64,000 nt of DNA from assembly GCA_003344405.1 (NCBI GenBank), contig NOWV01000198.1, positions 1 through 64,000 on the forward strand. The letters are read 5' to 3'. How positions within the stretch are numbered: the first letter of the stretch is position 1; each line of letters starts with the position of its first letter. Shown piece by piece: positions 38,617 through 50,542 of the stretch. A model generated the notes under the pieces. The model saw only the letters and a list, made by a program, of their open reading frames with translations. It was not told the DNA's origin and made no database searches. This DNA comes from Trichoplax sp. H2. Taxonomy: Eukaryota > Placozoa > Uniplacotomia > Trichoplacea. The translations under genes were made by a program, and so were the position numbers.

Positions 38617-39359
38617 TTTAGTGCCATTGCTTCCGAGTAGCCTGCTAGTAGAATGACTCACTTTGCATTGTAGTTAATCTCTTGCTATTTTCCTTCTCTT
38701 GATTTTCAGTCATTGGTTAAGTAAAAATGGAATGCATAAATTGCGTTGAAAAGATGTTTGTCTTAATTGTACTGTAGTTGGGTTCAATTCCGTGCTAATT
38801 TCTCATCTCTATGAGTTTTCTTAGTGTATCCTTCTACACAGGTTCATTTTATTTAATTAAGTTGTTATTCTTGCTGGTGTCAAGAACTACTGATGACTGT
38901 TGATCTTCTACTTAAATATAATGAAATTGATCCCATTTCTTCTTATTGCCTTCGCTTTTAATTTATCATGTTAAACTTCTTGACCTAATGGCGTCAATCA
39001 TCTGACGGCAATGAGTCAGCTCTACTCAGGCACTTTTTCATCGATTGTTCGTTATCCTTATGGTTTTAAGCGTAGTTTAACTCTTTATGTAGGAAATTCT
39101 ACTTCTCTACTTGATAAGCGTAGATAGATTAGTTATGTCGTATTTAATTGAACTACAAAACCTCCTTTAGTGATAGCTTTAGGCATTTTCTTGCTTCTGG
39201 CGATTACACTGTCATGATGTCCTTCTGCGAGTATCATAGTGCTGTTTCTGCTCATTTGTCATCATCCATGATCGGTTGTATACTTCTACCAGACGATTTT
39301 TTAAGCTAATAAAATTCGATAGCTATGACTTTATGCAAGTGGGAAATGTTTGTGAGAAT

Positions 39360-40950
39360 TTTTGTGATTGATGGGGTAGTTTTCAAGCCTAGATAAACGA
39401 CGCTGTCAGGGCTAGTAACGCAACTTATGAAGTAATCATTTATAGATAGATACTTCCGTATATTGGAGAATTTTTGAACTGAAAAAAAAATCGCTAGCTA
39501 CGACGCAATGGATAGGGAAGTATCGAAGGAAAGTTTATCGGACGGCTAGTTTGAAAGACTAATTAAACTACTCGTAAGCTATCGCGATTAGCCAGTAATT
39601 AATTAAGGAGATGTGTAAAGAAATCTTTGATACTGGAGGATTTTTGAAGCTATGGTAACAAGAAACGATGGCAATAAACTCACTAGGAAAGAAAGGAAAA
39701 ACCTGCCCAAAATCAGTATATGAGACGGCCAGTTTTGAAGCCTAAGAAAACTATTGCTATCATGATTGGCCAGTAGGGTGATCAGCTGAAGAAGATGGAT
39801 TGATTATGACATACCAAGACTGCCATTTATGAAGAAGATTACTAGAACGGCAGACTAAATTGCTATCGGGTTTTTCTTTGCCTAGGTAGACTGACTTTAA
39901 TAGATTTTGCTGAAATTTGATTTATTAATTATTTATACTTAAATTTTACCTTATACTGTCAATGAATAATCGAGGAGAATCGTTTATTTTAAATACTTTA
40001 CGGAAATGAGCCACCCTAAGTATGTAAACTAGGATTAATCCAAGTTGAAAGCCATCCTTGAGAGAAAATATTTGTATTCATGCTTTTCTGTAGTAAAGGA
40101 AGTTTCTGCTTTAACTGCAAGTAGATTAAATATCCCAGTCTGGAAAGTCGTGCAAGAGATCAGCACAAGTAATGGATCCCCTCCCCTCCACTCGTGATAC
40201 TTGCTTACTTGTGATATGTACTGTAGACTATTTCACTATGTTGTGCTACATTAATTACCGTCATTCGAAAAGAAGAGGAACGATTTTGGCAGACTAAAGG
40301 ATTGACCAAAATTTTGAATGCCTTCATAGGAAGAACATTCTGAACACATGACCTACAGTAAAGCAAGTTACATTATGAACTAGACTAAATAGCCAGCTTT
40401 AAAAAGCTAATAAGACGTCCATACAATTTACAAATCCTGTATTGCCATTTGAAAAGAAAGAGAAATTAACTATTTAAGCAGTCGAACAAATTGATTAATT
40501 AATTGGGCCGCTTTCATCAGAAAAACATTTTATACTTTTGACGAACATCGGGTTTTCTTTTGCGTATGTAGAGTACGATTGATTATAAACTACTAAAAAA
40601 AATACCATGGATTAATCCAAACTTAAATTAAATGTTATCATTGGAAGAACATTTTGTATTTATGACCTCTTACTGTGAAGTATGTTATTTCTAGGGATTA
40701 ACATTTTTAATAGCTACATTGCAGTGGACTAGATAGTCAGTCTGTAAAATCCATGCAAGGCAACTTCTTGAGTTACATTGCAATCACGATCAATACTACC
40801 CTTCAAAATGAAAACAAATCGCAACGGCAAATAAATAGATTATGGCTATCGAGTGCTTCCACTACGATCAAGCGCGCCTTTGATGCTATCATTGCAAGAA
40901 TATCTTCATGAAATTAGTATTCATGACCTTGTACAGTTCAACACGTTTAT
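39360..40950. repeat. Decayed tandem repeats, two related patterns
   Basis: A unit around 39480-39610 (GGAGAATTTTTGAA..., ACGGCTAGTTTGAAAG, AACTACTCGTAAGCTATC, GATTAGCCAGTA) recurs at about 39640-39790 (GGAGGATTTTTGAAGC, ACGGCCAGTTTTGAAGCC, AACTATTGCTATCATGATTG). A second pattern, ATTAATCCAA..TTGAA, then TCATTGG.AGAA.AT.TTGTA and TCATGACC, recurs near 40030, 40315, 40505, 40610 and 40870. Copies are poorly conserved. Confidence 0.55.
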
Positions 40951-42159
40951 TCTTTTATTTACAAGACAATAGTCTTTCACTTTGCCCTTCCTTCCAGAAG
41001 TACTATGATTAATGTTAATATTTGATCTGTGTATTTTTCTACCTAATTAATAACGAGATCATCATTCAATTGCTTTATGAAAATGATGGCGCTACCATCC
41101 CTGCTGCGCTCAATGAATAACTCATTGATGGTTAGCAATCACTTAAGTTACAATGAGAGGAGTGATTGAATTAAGTGAAAATAAATGCCAATTGAATACT
41201 CTACTTTTTCTTGACAGCCAAATCACTATTGTCTCTAGCTGAAAAAAATAAAAACTGCAACAACAAGACTGGTTTTGATTAAGGTATTCTCTACGAGTAG
41301 ACGCAATCCTATGGCGCTCAAAAGGAACGATTTTATGGCCATTTCCCAAGCAAACGATTGATATACAGCTCTACATAAAATTATATACAAATAATGCATG
41401 ATAATCATGAATTGTTCATCACTTTTTAAACATCTCCATTCCTTCATCAAGACATCAACATTAGGTAAACAGCTGATAATTTGGACTTTATTCGAACGGA
41501 CTATCCATCGAGCTAATAAGCTACACGTGATGAAAACGTTTTCTCCTTCAATAACGCATGATTAGCTCATTAGTGAACACAATCAGTAAAATTGATCTTA
41601 TTATGAAAATTATTCCATGCGTTATTCTACTCAAGTATTTGGCTAGGCATGATGATGACTCAATGTGATAATTGGTATCCAAAATAAACAATTTCAATTG
41701 CTAGAGTAGGGTAAATAACAACAGAAAGAAAACATCGGCGAGATGGATTACTTTCAGCGATGACTCGTGGCCATGTTGATTCAATATGAAATAAGTCCAT
41801 TTTTTTCCCTGCTATTCGTTAAATTAATTGTAGAATAGCGCCTTGGTTTGCATTAATAATGAGTCGGTAGACTAGGCCAATGTCTTTCAGATCATGTTTA
41901 TATTGCCTATGGATGAATACCGCTAATTAGGCTTAATATTTTTTAATATTTGGATTGATCCCACTATTAAAATAAAAGAGGACTGAGAAAAAAACGTACA
42001 AAAATTGCTGCATTAAGGAAACTATAATGATATGATATGTTCAGTATTGTAGAAGTAAGTAATCATAATTTAACAATTGTAGGTACACGTAAATTAGATG
42101 ACTTTATAATATTTAATATTAATATATAGTGGTCTGTAACACGTAATATTTCAAGCTAA

Positions 42160-43200
42160 GAAGGTTTCGTCATTCGCTCTGGCCTTGACTAGAAGCTGTA
42201 AATGAATGAGTAAAGTCGAACATAGTGATTATGAAATCAATGCGGTTTTTAAAAGCAGCGATATATCATTAAATTACTACGACAGGGATTAAGAAATTCA
42301 AAAACTGCTTACATATACTCGTATAAAGAAAAAGAGAATCAAGCAAATAAGTTTTGGCACAGATACTAGCCCTCTTTTTCAAGTTTAATAGGGGTTCGCC
42401 AACTGCTATAGCTAGGATTAGAAACTGTGAATTGATGAGCAGTTGAGAATAATAATTAGGAAATCAACATGGGTTACTAAATGTGACATTAGATCAGTAA
42501 ATTTAAAACAGGAATTGAGTGTTGCAATAATTGCTTAGACGGAGGAAATAATAATTAATCAGAGAATGCTAGTAAATCAGTTTGCGTGAATATAAACCAC
42601 AAGGTGTTTGTTTCAAATTTAAATTTTCATAACCTGCTATGACTCGGGTTAGAAAATGTAGCGATATGAGCAAAATTGGGATAATAATTGAGAAATCATC
42701 ACAGTTTTTGAAAGTTGCACCAGATCAGTAAAATCGCTACATCAGCGATTAATTAATATAAAAATTACTTAGATGAAGAAGATGACAATCAAAGAATAGA
42801 AGGGCGTAAATTTTGGCATGGATACCAGCTCTCTATAGCAGGTTTAAATCAAAAAGGCTTCGCTATCTACCATAGCTAGGATTAGAAACTATGAATAAAT
42901 AAGCAAAGTTAAGGGTAACTCTTAGAAAAATCAGTGCGGCTTTTTTATATTTCACTAGACCAGAAAAATTACTGCCATAGAAAGGAGTGACGCAAAAATT
43001 ACTTAGATGAAGGAACTAGTGATCAGAGGATGGAATCAAACAGATTTTAGTATAAACGTTAACTCTCTATTTCAAGTTGTATATGGGTTTCGTCGTCATC
43101 TGCAGTTGGTTTGAATTAGAAAATGAGAAATCAGTGAGCTACGTCGAGGGTAATAATGACGAAATTAGTGTGGCTTGAGTGTAGAAAAGGCTAACTTTTC
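42160..43200. repeat. Five-copy ~230 bp tandem repeat
   Basis: Copies start near 42166, 42390, 42630, 42860 and 43090. Shared segments are a TTCGTC..CTGC-type start, GCTAGGATTAGAAACTGT, GAATGAGCAAAGTTGAG, ATAATAATTAGGAAATCA, CTAGATCAGTAAA and AAAAATTACTTAGATGAAG. Regular spacing and moderate identity mark it as an old satellite-like array. Confidence 0.75.
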
Positions 43201-44239
43201 AATTTCATTCATAGTGTAGTAATTGGTAATTTAATATCGTCTAATAATGATGCTAAATATTTTAAATCTATTTAACTAACTTAATCTATTAGCATTATGC
43301 AATAACATAATTTGTAGACAAAACAGTCATTTTTCCAATCACATAAGAAATGGCAATTTTTTTGACTCCATTTAGCACTAAATCCGCAAATTTACTGCAG
43401 TTGATGAGAGTACAAACGGAGCCTATTTTGACTAATGTTTGAAATATTGCCACTAGTAATAGACTCCGAAAAGACCAAATTGGAAACTTTTCCCGTCATG
43501 GTTCACTAAATGTGAACAATAAAAATAGTTTAAAATATACATACATTAGGTATTGAAAGGTTTATAATAGAATTTCGCCCTGTAGCAATATTCCATCAAT
43601 TATAATAGATTACTGATCGTTTAATTAATCAAGTAAAATTGGCAGTGGTAGCTCTGAATTTTATTCAGTATAATATATTGTGCAGTATATGTTCTCGTTC
43701 ATTTGAACGAGAACTCAACTAGTAATAATAATGCACCTTTAGTATAAATTATCACTTTTAATAATCTTACTCTATATTCCAAATATTACATGATGAAAAG
43801 TAGCCATTGCGATAAGCTTATTATTATCGATATCAAGAGTGATCAATATCATCCTAATAATGCTAGCTGACTATCCATCTTAAACGTTTCTTGAGGAAAG
43901 ATAACTATTGCATTGCTTTGGTTGATATTGATAAAATAAATGGCCAGCATTACTTATATCTTAATCACGTAGATTTACCATAAAATTTCAACGTGACTTA
44001 ATAAAGGCAGCCATTGCATAAAATACTTTTACACTAGATGGGACTTGAAATTGATTCTAATTAGTTTTAAAGAAAACTATCTAGCATCTAATATAGGTGC
44101 AGAGTGCTTCACTAATAATTTTTCCTAACGTGCTGAGATTTTTTACTTTTACTACCATGGTATCACATTCTCTCCATTGATTTAGTTATTCTTTCGGTAA
44201 TTTTCACTTTTGACATACAACAGTTTAGATACAATTTTG

Positions 44240-44830
44240 AAATAAACCCGGCATTACGATCAAAAGTTACGAAACGAGAAGTTATACAATATTTAACAAG
44301 TAAGAGAAGTATTTGGATCGCTTGATTTTGGATCCATTTTGTCTTTATAGAATATACGTATGCTGTAGCATAACGTATAAAATGAGTTATTAATCAATCT
44401 CACTTTAACGTGTGCGTATTTTACAACTAAATCTCATCGAAAATAAATAAATAGGCTTAAAGTTATCCAATATTTTAATAAAGTACGAAAAACATTGCGA
44501 CCGATTTGATTTCAGATATGTTTTATCTTATTGCAATATATGAAACATAAGGTGTAAGTTGCTTGGGGTTCGGATGATTCTAGACTTAACCGTCCAGTTA
44601 CTAGATGTAGATTACTAAATAGACTGGTATTGAAAACAAATGGATGCTCGAAATTATCCAATATTTTAACAAAGTACGAACAGTATTACTACCGATCTGA
44701 TTTTGGATATGCTTTGTCTTGTTATAACGTAGGTAACTAATATAAGGCGCATTGAGTTAGAATAATTCTAGACTTAATAGTCCGGTCACTAGAGGTAGAT
44801 CATTGAAATATACTGGTATTAAAACAAAAA
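44240..44830. repeat. ~188 bp repeat, two clear copies and one remnant
   Basis: The segment from about 44456 to 44640 (TTATCCAATATTTTAATAAA, GTACGAAAAACATTGCGACC, GATTTGATTTCAGATATG, ATTCTAGACTTAACCGTCCA, GGTATTGAAAACAAA) recurs at about 44645-44830 with good identity. A weaker upstream match begins near 44265. Confidence 0.75.
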
Positions 44831-46187
44831 GTTGTTGTACGGCACTACATGAAATAGAAGTAATTTCTCAATTTTGACTTCAATTACTATCATTTAAAGA
44901 TTCCACTGTATAATGCTCTCAGATGAAATCATAAATGACCATCTGGCAATGGTAGTTAGCTGGAAGAGAAACCACCTCGAAAATACCGCGGTATCTTTAA
45001 AACTGTCATACTGCTTTTAAGTTAGTATCTTGTCTATGCTGCATAAGATTGCAAGTACGATCTATGGACTAGCAAATCTCTTGAGAGGGTTGAGCAAATG
45101 AGTAACTTCTAATCCTATTAGCTAATATGTATACATGACAGACAATAATCACTATTTTAATTAATCTGTATTGATCTGCAATAGGTTCCAATACGACACC
45201 ATATACGAATATCTTGGAACTAGTTAAGATTGCGTAAAAATATCTAATATTGAAGCGTTTCCAGGATTTAGGTTAGCATTAAATTATCGCGTCTGATCGT
45301 TGTAAATTATCTTCAGGTTAAGTGAAGGCTTAGTGTATTTTTTCCTTCCTACTGCTCAAAATAAACTCTATATGCTATAACAGAATTAACATTACGAAAA
45401 TCTATATTTCACTTATTATTTAAATTAATCAAGCTTCTCAATCCACATATACCACGAAAGAATTCGTGATAATTAGACTGCCTTACTCATTGAAAAACTG
45501 CAAGTATCTAACAAATTGTACAAGTCTATTCGTCGACTTTATAGGAGATTGATCTTTAAATTAATGCGTGACTGAGTTGAATAGTTACAATAACCTAATT
45601 AAGAATATGACGTTAATAAATCTATTATACGTTCGTAAGATGGTTATGAATGACAGAACTTATAATAGAATTGAAATCCTAATTAAAATTAATAAAAGTT
45701 CTCTTATCATCTATGGGCGGCTATGATTAAATTATATAAAAATATATAAGAAACGAAGGCAATAAAATTTGTCGTATTACATTATAAGATACAATAATCC
45801 TTTATTGATCTAGAAGAGCCACTCTACGCGTATATCTATCGCAGAAACTGATTTCCGATTCAATTTAGAATAGATAGGAAATAAGATCACGTCTCGTATT
45901 ATTTAAGTTGATAATATTGTACATTATTAAAAATATTTTTAATTATTAATAAATATCATTCAATTTCTTTATTATAATTCTTTTATAGATTATCCTATTA
46001 CAGGTTAATTTTTACTTTATAGGATTGACAGAACTCGATAATAAACGCGTTTTGACAATCAAGCATTTAGTAGGATGATGGAGGATCATTGAAGATTGAA
46101 CGCAATGATACAATATTAATGGATATTAAATAGAATATCAATCATTCTAGATGGTTACTAAATTTTGTAGATATTCGCAGTAGAAAT

Positions 46188-49100
46188 TTAAGAATTGGAT
46201 GTAGGCGAAGGCGATCGTATGGCTGGTGAACGAGAACGAGAGCGAGAACGAGAATGCGATGATAATCGTTTAGAAACTGAACCTGACCTATCACTACGAC
46301 CTCGATCTGGAGGCGATAGGATATTTCTAATTTTATCTTCTTGTACCTTTTGCTTTAAATTTTCTGCCTTTTGTTGAAAGCGATCTCCTTCCTTTGCAGT
46401 ATTTGCTCCCAGTACTAATTCACTGTAATATACATTCATTGGTGCAAAGTGAATCAATATTAAAATTTTATCTGAATCAAATTTTATGATATAAATCCAT
46501 ATCAATTTTAAAGTATTCTATAATGTTTCCTTCGTACCTAAAGTTAATTTCTCCATCACCATCCTTATCCAATTCATCTAATAATTGCTCAAGTTCTTCT
46601 TCTCGTAATGGCACATTTGTTCTCTATTAATAATATTTTAATATTATTTCATTATATTATGCTATTTGACAAAGTGAAGAAAAAGGAATGACTACCAAGC
46701 TTGAACAAGTCCATGTATGGCACAAGTATTTCAGCTAATGTTAAAATTTTACTGCCATAAATTAGCAACTATTCCGTTATACTGTACATATACAATTGTG
46801 AAGAGTGCTAAACTATATCAGCAGTATAAGGTACATGATCCTATATCATAACTAGTGAATAAAGAATGCACATGTTGGATTACAGCCTTACCCTAATTCC
46901 AGTTCTAAATTCGTCTCTTGTAATACTCATACTTTTATCTTTATCGAGTGCAAAAAAGAAATCGATTAATCTCATCTTCTGATCTGTAATATATTCACGA
47001 AGTATTTGCATAGGGCGTCGTTTAGGTTGGCCTTTTCTTCCTAACTGCGCACCACCACCGCCATAGATAAATTTAAGATCTGGATGAGTTTCTTTCATGC
47101 TTTTCATTACTTCTTCGCAGTGCTCATCGACTTGAACATTCTATGGGATAACAAAATATATATGCTAAGAATAGACGTAAAAGATATATCGATAAATTCT
47201 ATAAATAATTAATTTGCCTATTTAGGGTCAAAGTTGAAGCAATGCTATTCTATAGGTTATACTAACAAATAATTGGATTTCTCGCAGAGCTGAGCCGAGG
47301 TTCATCTTTATAAAAGTTAATACTGGAAAACATTCAATTGGATTGTAACTGATCTGTAGATAGAGCATAAAATGAAATTTATCGAGTGAGCAATTCAGTA
47401 ATTTTTCGTGTCATTCTATCTTACGATGACCGTAGAGATGCTATTGCATATTCACATTTAATTTACGGATCGTTTACTATCATTAGAAAAATATCAAGGA
47501 CTAACTTTTAGTATTTCTAAAGTCTCATTTACGGCTAATCCTTCTGCAAGTCCTACTATACCCGGTGTGAAGATTCGATTATTGCTATAATTATGATAAT
47601 AAAAGAAATTTTCAACCCATTTATGACATTCTAAAGAATAGACAGTATACTATAGAATAGAACATAAAATTGTATCTTTACCTTAGATCGAGTTCTAGCA
47701 ACACGTTATTGTGTTTCAAGGCATCACCCATAGCAATTGCACCTTCGTCTGCAAATCCATTCCACGATAAATCCAACTTCTTCAGTGATACATTATTCTA
47801 AAAATAACGAAACCGTCGAACAAAATAAGCGAAATCAATTTTCGTATACTAAAGTATTAATTAAAGTATACTACGAAAAATATTAATAAAATTAGAGTTA
47901 TCTAGTTTTCAAAATTAATGAAATTGCAAAGAACCTTTAAACTGACTGCAATAGCAATAGCGCCCGTTCTACGAAATGCGTTCCAACTTAGATCAAGATT
48001 TTCAATTGAAGAATTAAAACCAATAGCAGGCCCTAAAGTTGTTCCAGCCTTTTCATCAAATTTGTTTTTACTTAGATTGAATGTGATTAATCTTGTATTC
48101 GCCTTAAAAGTTCACAAAGATGATAGCTATTAAAATGCTGTTAAATTTAGTATCCAACATACACTATATTCACTCTAATATTCGTAATCGATATTACTGG
48201 CAATGTATTATTGATACTACTAAGTAGCAGTAAAGCTTTAAGAAATAATAAGGTAATAAGTCAATGACGTGAAATAATAAAATCTAAAAGTATAAATTAC
48301 CCTGAATGCATCGGCAAACTCTGAAGCAAGTTGCAGATCGAATTCGTTGTTGCTTATGTTAAGGTCTAATAAAGTCGCATTTTGTTGTAACATTTCTGCT
48401 ATAGCTAATCCACTTTTATAACTTAAACGGTTACCAGCCATATTCTAGTTAAGCAAAAATAATTACTCCGTTAAGCCTATCACGATGCTATTAGTGAAGC
48501 AGTATGAAAATTGCATACGAATTAGCTAAAGGCTTACTTATTCTATACTTACTAAATGTGTTAAGTAGCAGTTTTCTTTCATCATCTCAGCAATTGCACA
48601 ACCACCTTCATCTCCAATCCAATTGTCGGCGAGATTAACTTTAAGTATACTAGTGTTAGACTATAGAATAGGGATCAAAGTAGTAATTTATTAGCTCGAA
48701 TAAAAAAAGTAATCGAAACTTCATTTATAACTCTTGATTTATGATTCTATATTAATTGCGTATATCTGATGACAAACCACTAGAGTTATGGCTATCGCCT
48801 TTGCTCCTGCAGCACCTAAGCCATGATGCTTTAGATCAACTTCTGTCAAGTGTAAATTTCTACTAAAGAAGGAGACTGGCGTCACTTTCATTAGACGGCA
48901 TGCTTCGATATAAGTTTTTCTCCCTGTATCATCATAATTGCCTTTCGATTCTAGGTTTAAGGAAATAAAAAACTTATTGGTGACTTAGCCAGTCAATATG
49001 ATGGTAAACAAAATATTAAGTAATTTTATCCTTGGACAGGAAATCCCCAAATTTAGATACTGTATTGATCGTATTCATAGTGAAAAAAGGATCAGTGGCC

Positions 49101-49785
49101 GTGTTAATAAAGTTTTAGATTAATTGTTATGATTATGCTTCGACTTTTAAGCCCATAAAGACATACATTCGATTAAACCCGACATGTTACTAAAATTTGC
49201 TTCCTTACATAGGGCAAGTCTCATATTAATAATACCTTATACGAATATGCGCGATCATCTTTATCAATAGACGTACCTTCTACTTCTAAATCAGTTTCCC
49301 ATCCAGAATCATCGATATCAAGTGAATCGTCATCATCTTCTACAGCAAGATGGGCTTCAACATCGTGTTCGTCATCCGTGGATTCATTAAAATTCTGTTT
49401 CATTGAAAATACATCAAATACGTCAATAACACCACTTGTGTTTAATTACATTGAATGCCAATGACAATTTATATTTTGAAGTACAGTACTAGTATCTTGA
49501 AAATATTCACTAACAACACTAATCATCGCTTTTTGCAGCATATTATAATAAGCGCAGTCAAAGTTACCAGCTAATTCAATAGCCTTTCGTTTTTCATGAC
49601 TGAAAATGAGTTCAACGAATAATATTCCGAAAGACACGATAGGAAAATAATCAAACTATATCGTCAAGTTTCACTTTTTAAAAGTACACGCTCACTTTTG
49701 ATTGCCGACCAGACGGGCTATCTTCTTCATTTGATATTTGTAAATGTGTAGTGCGAAAGCTATGTAGTGAAGATTTCGCCGACAT
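46188..49785 (-). CDS. LRRC74-like leucine-rich repeat / EF-hand protein
   Basis: Minus-strand multi-exon gene. The first exon, 49696-49785, starts MSAKSSLHSFRTTHL. The second (49277-49394) encodes an acidic stretch ending SGWETDLEVE. The third (start about 48950) has GRKTYIEACRLMKVTPVSFF and VDLKHHGLGAAGAKAIAI, the LRRC74/NLRC3-like entry motif. Following exons, between about 48660 and 47500, carry ribonuclease-inhibitor-type repeats, one per exon (VNLADNWIGDEGGCAIAEMM, LDLNISNNEFDLQLASEF, LDLSWNAFRRTGAIAIA, LDLSWNGFADEGAIAM). The C-terminal part (47140-46500) has two EF-hands: ALDKDKSMSITRDEF, and LDKDGDGEINF on the exon before LVLGANTAKEG. The protein ends in an RS-rich tail (RSRSRSRSP) and stops at 46188. 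The LRR is likely a protein-binding surface and the EF-hands calcium-responsive. LRRC74A/B is the nearest family I recognise; a TADA2A-like exact assignment is not possible. Confidence 0.82.
49481..49489. promoter_or_regulatory. Single GTACAGTAC element in intron 1 of the LRRC74-like gene
   Basis: One exact copy of the 9-base palindrome lies inside the first intron, about 300 bp from the start codon. A near match, GTACTGTAT, lies about 220 bp upstream of the start, near 50006. Function is inferred only from the recurrence of this motif near other gene starts. Confidence 0.4.
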
Positions 49786-50542
49786 CTTGACACCAAGTAA
49801 TTAATTATAACTGCTGTCGTTGTCATGGCAACAAAGGTCATTCGCATATGCACAGTTTATCAGGTTATTGGATTTATATGAAAGCGCAAGACTGGTTTAA
49901 ATTAATTATCTTTTAATTCAACTTAAGTACGGAGGCGGTATGACTTATTATATTCCTTTCGATGCTAAAAACATGATAGCGAAGACAGTTTTCACAAGAA
50001 TACACGTACTGTATAATGCAACCATTATATCGTGTTGAGTAATTCAAGAAAGATATAATTAAATATTATTTTTATTGATTTAACAATGGTACCGCTATAT
50101 AAATGGTCGATAGAACTGAAGACATCTTGTCTTGTACTAGTTTATTTGATCATTTGATCGTGTAATATTATAATACAATAATACGATTATAGCAATTATT
50201 AATATCATTACTACGCCATAACAACTTTATACAAATGCAATATATCTCATGTAAAAAATGAAATAGATAAATAAAAGTCTTACATTCATATTTCTATAGC
50301 TACTAGTAGTATTCACATATTAGATAAGATTATCTAGCGTGGACAAAACAAGAGTAGCAAATTTCGTACTCGCTATGACTTTATCTCTTCGATAGAGAAA
50401 TGTGGTATAACTCTGCATAGTAGAACTATAAGAATCCTAAGAATAAAACTAAATAAAAATCAGTTCTATACATTTTATTCAACGTTATCCTCGACGATCA
50501 TGAAGATACTGGGATCCACAAAAAATCCACGAAAGAAAGTCT
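49786..50542. other. Intergenic between LRRC74-like gene and RAD9
   Basis: This interval holds the 5' flank of the LRRC74-like gene and the 3' flank of RAD9, both on the minus strand. No coding sequence or repeat is visible. Confidence 0.5.

Larger units (their letters stand above)
38617..46187. other. Gene-poor, repeat-bearing interval
   Basis: About 7.6 kb between the second carboxypeptidase and the LRRC74-like gene. I found no recognisable coding sequence on either strand. Three groups of decayed tandem repeats lie here (39360-40950, 42160-43200, 44240-44830). The rest is AT-rich without visible features. Confidence 0.6.

Noticed and set aside
29455-46187. Possible retrotransposon or DNA transposon behind the repeats
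   Set aside because: No reverse transcriptase, integrase or transposase motif and no long terminal repeats seen on either strand.
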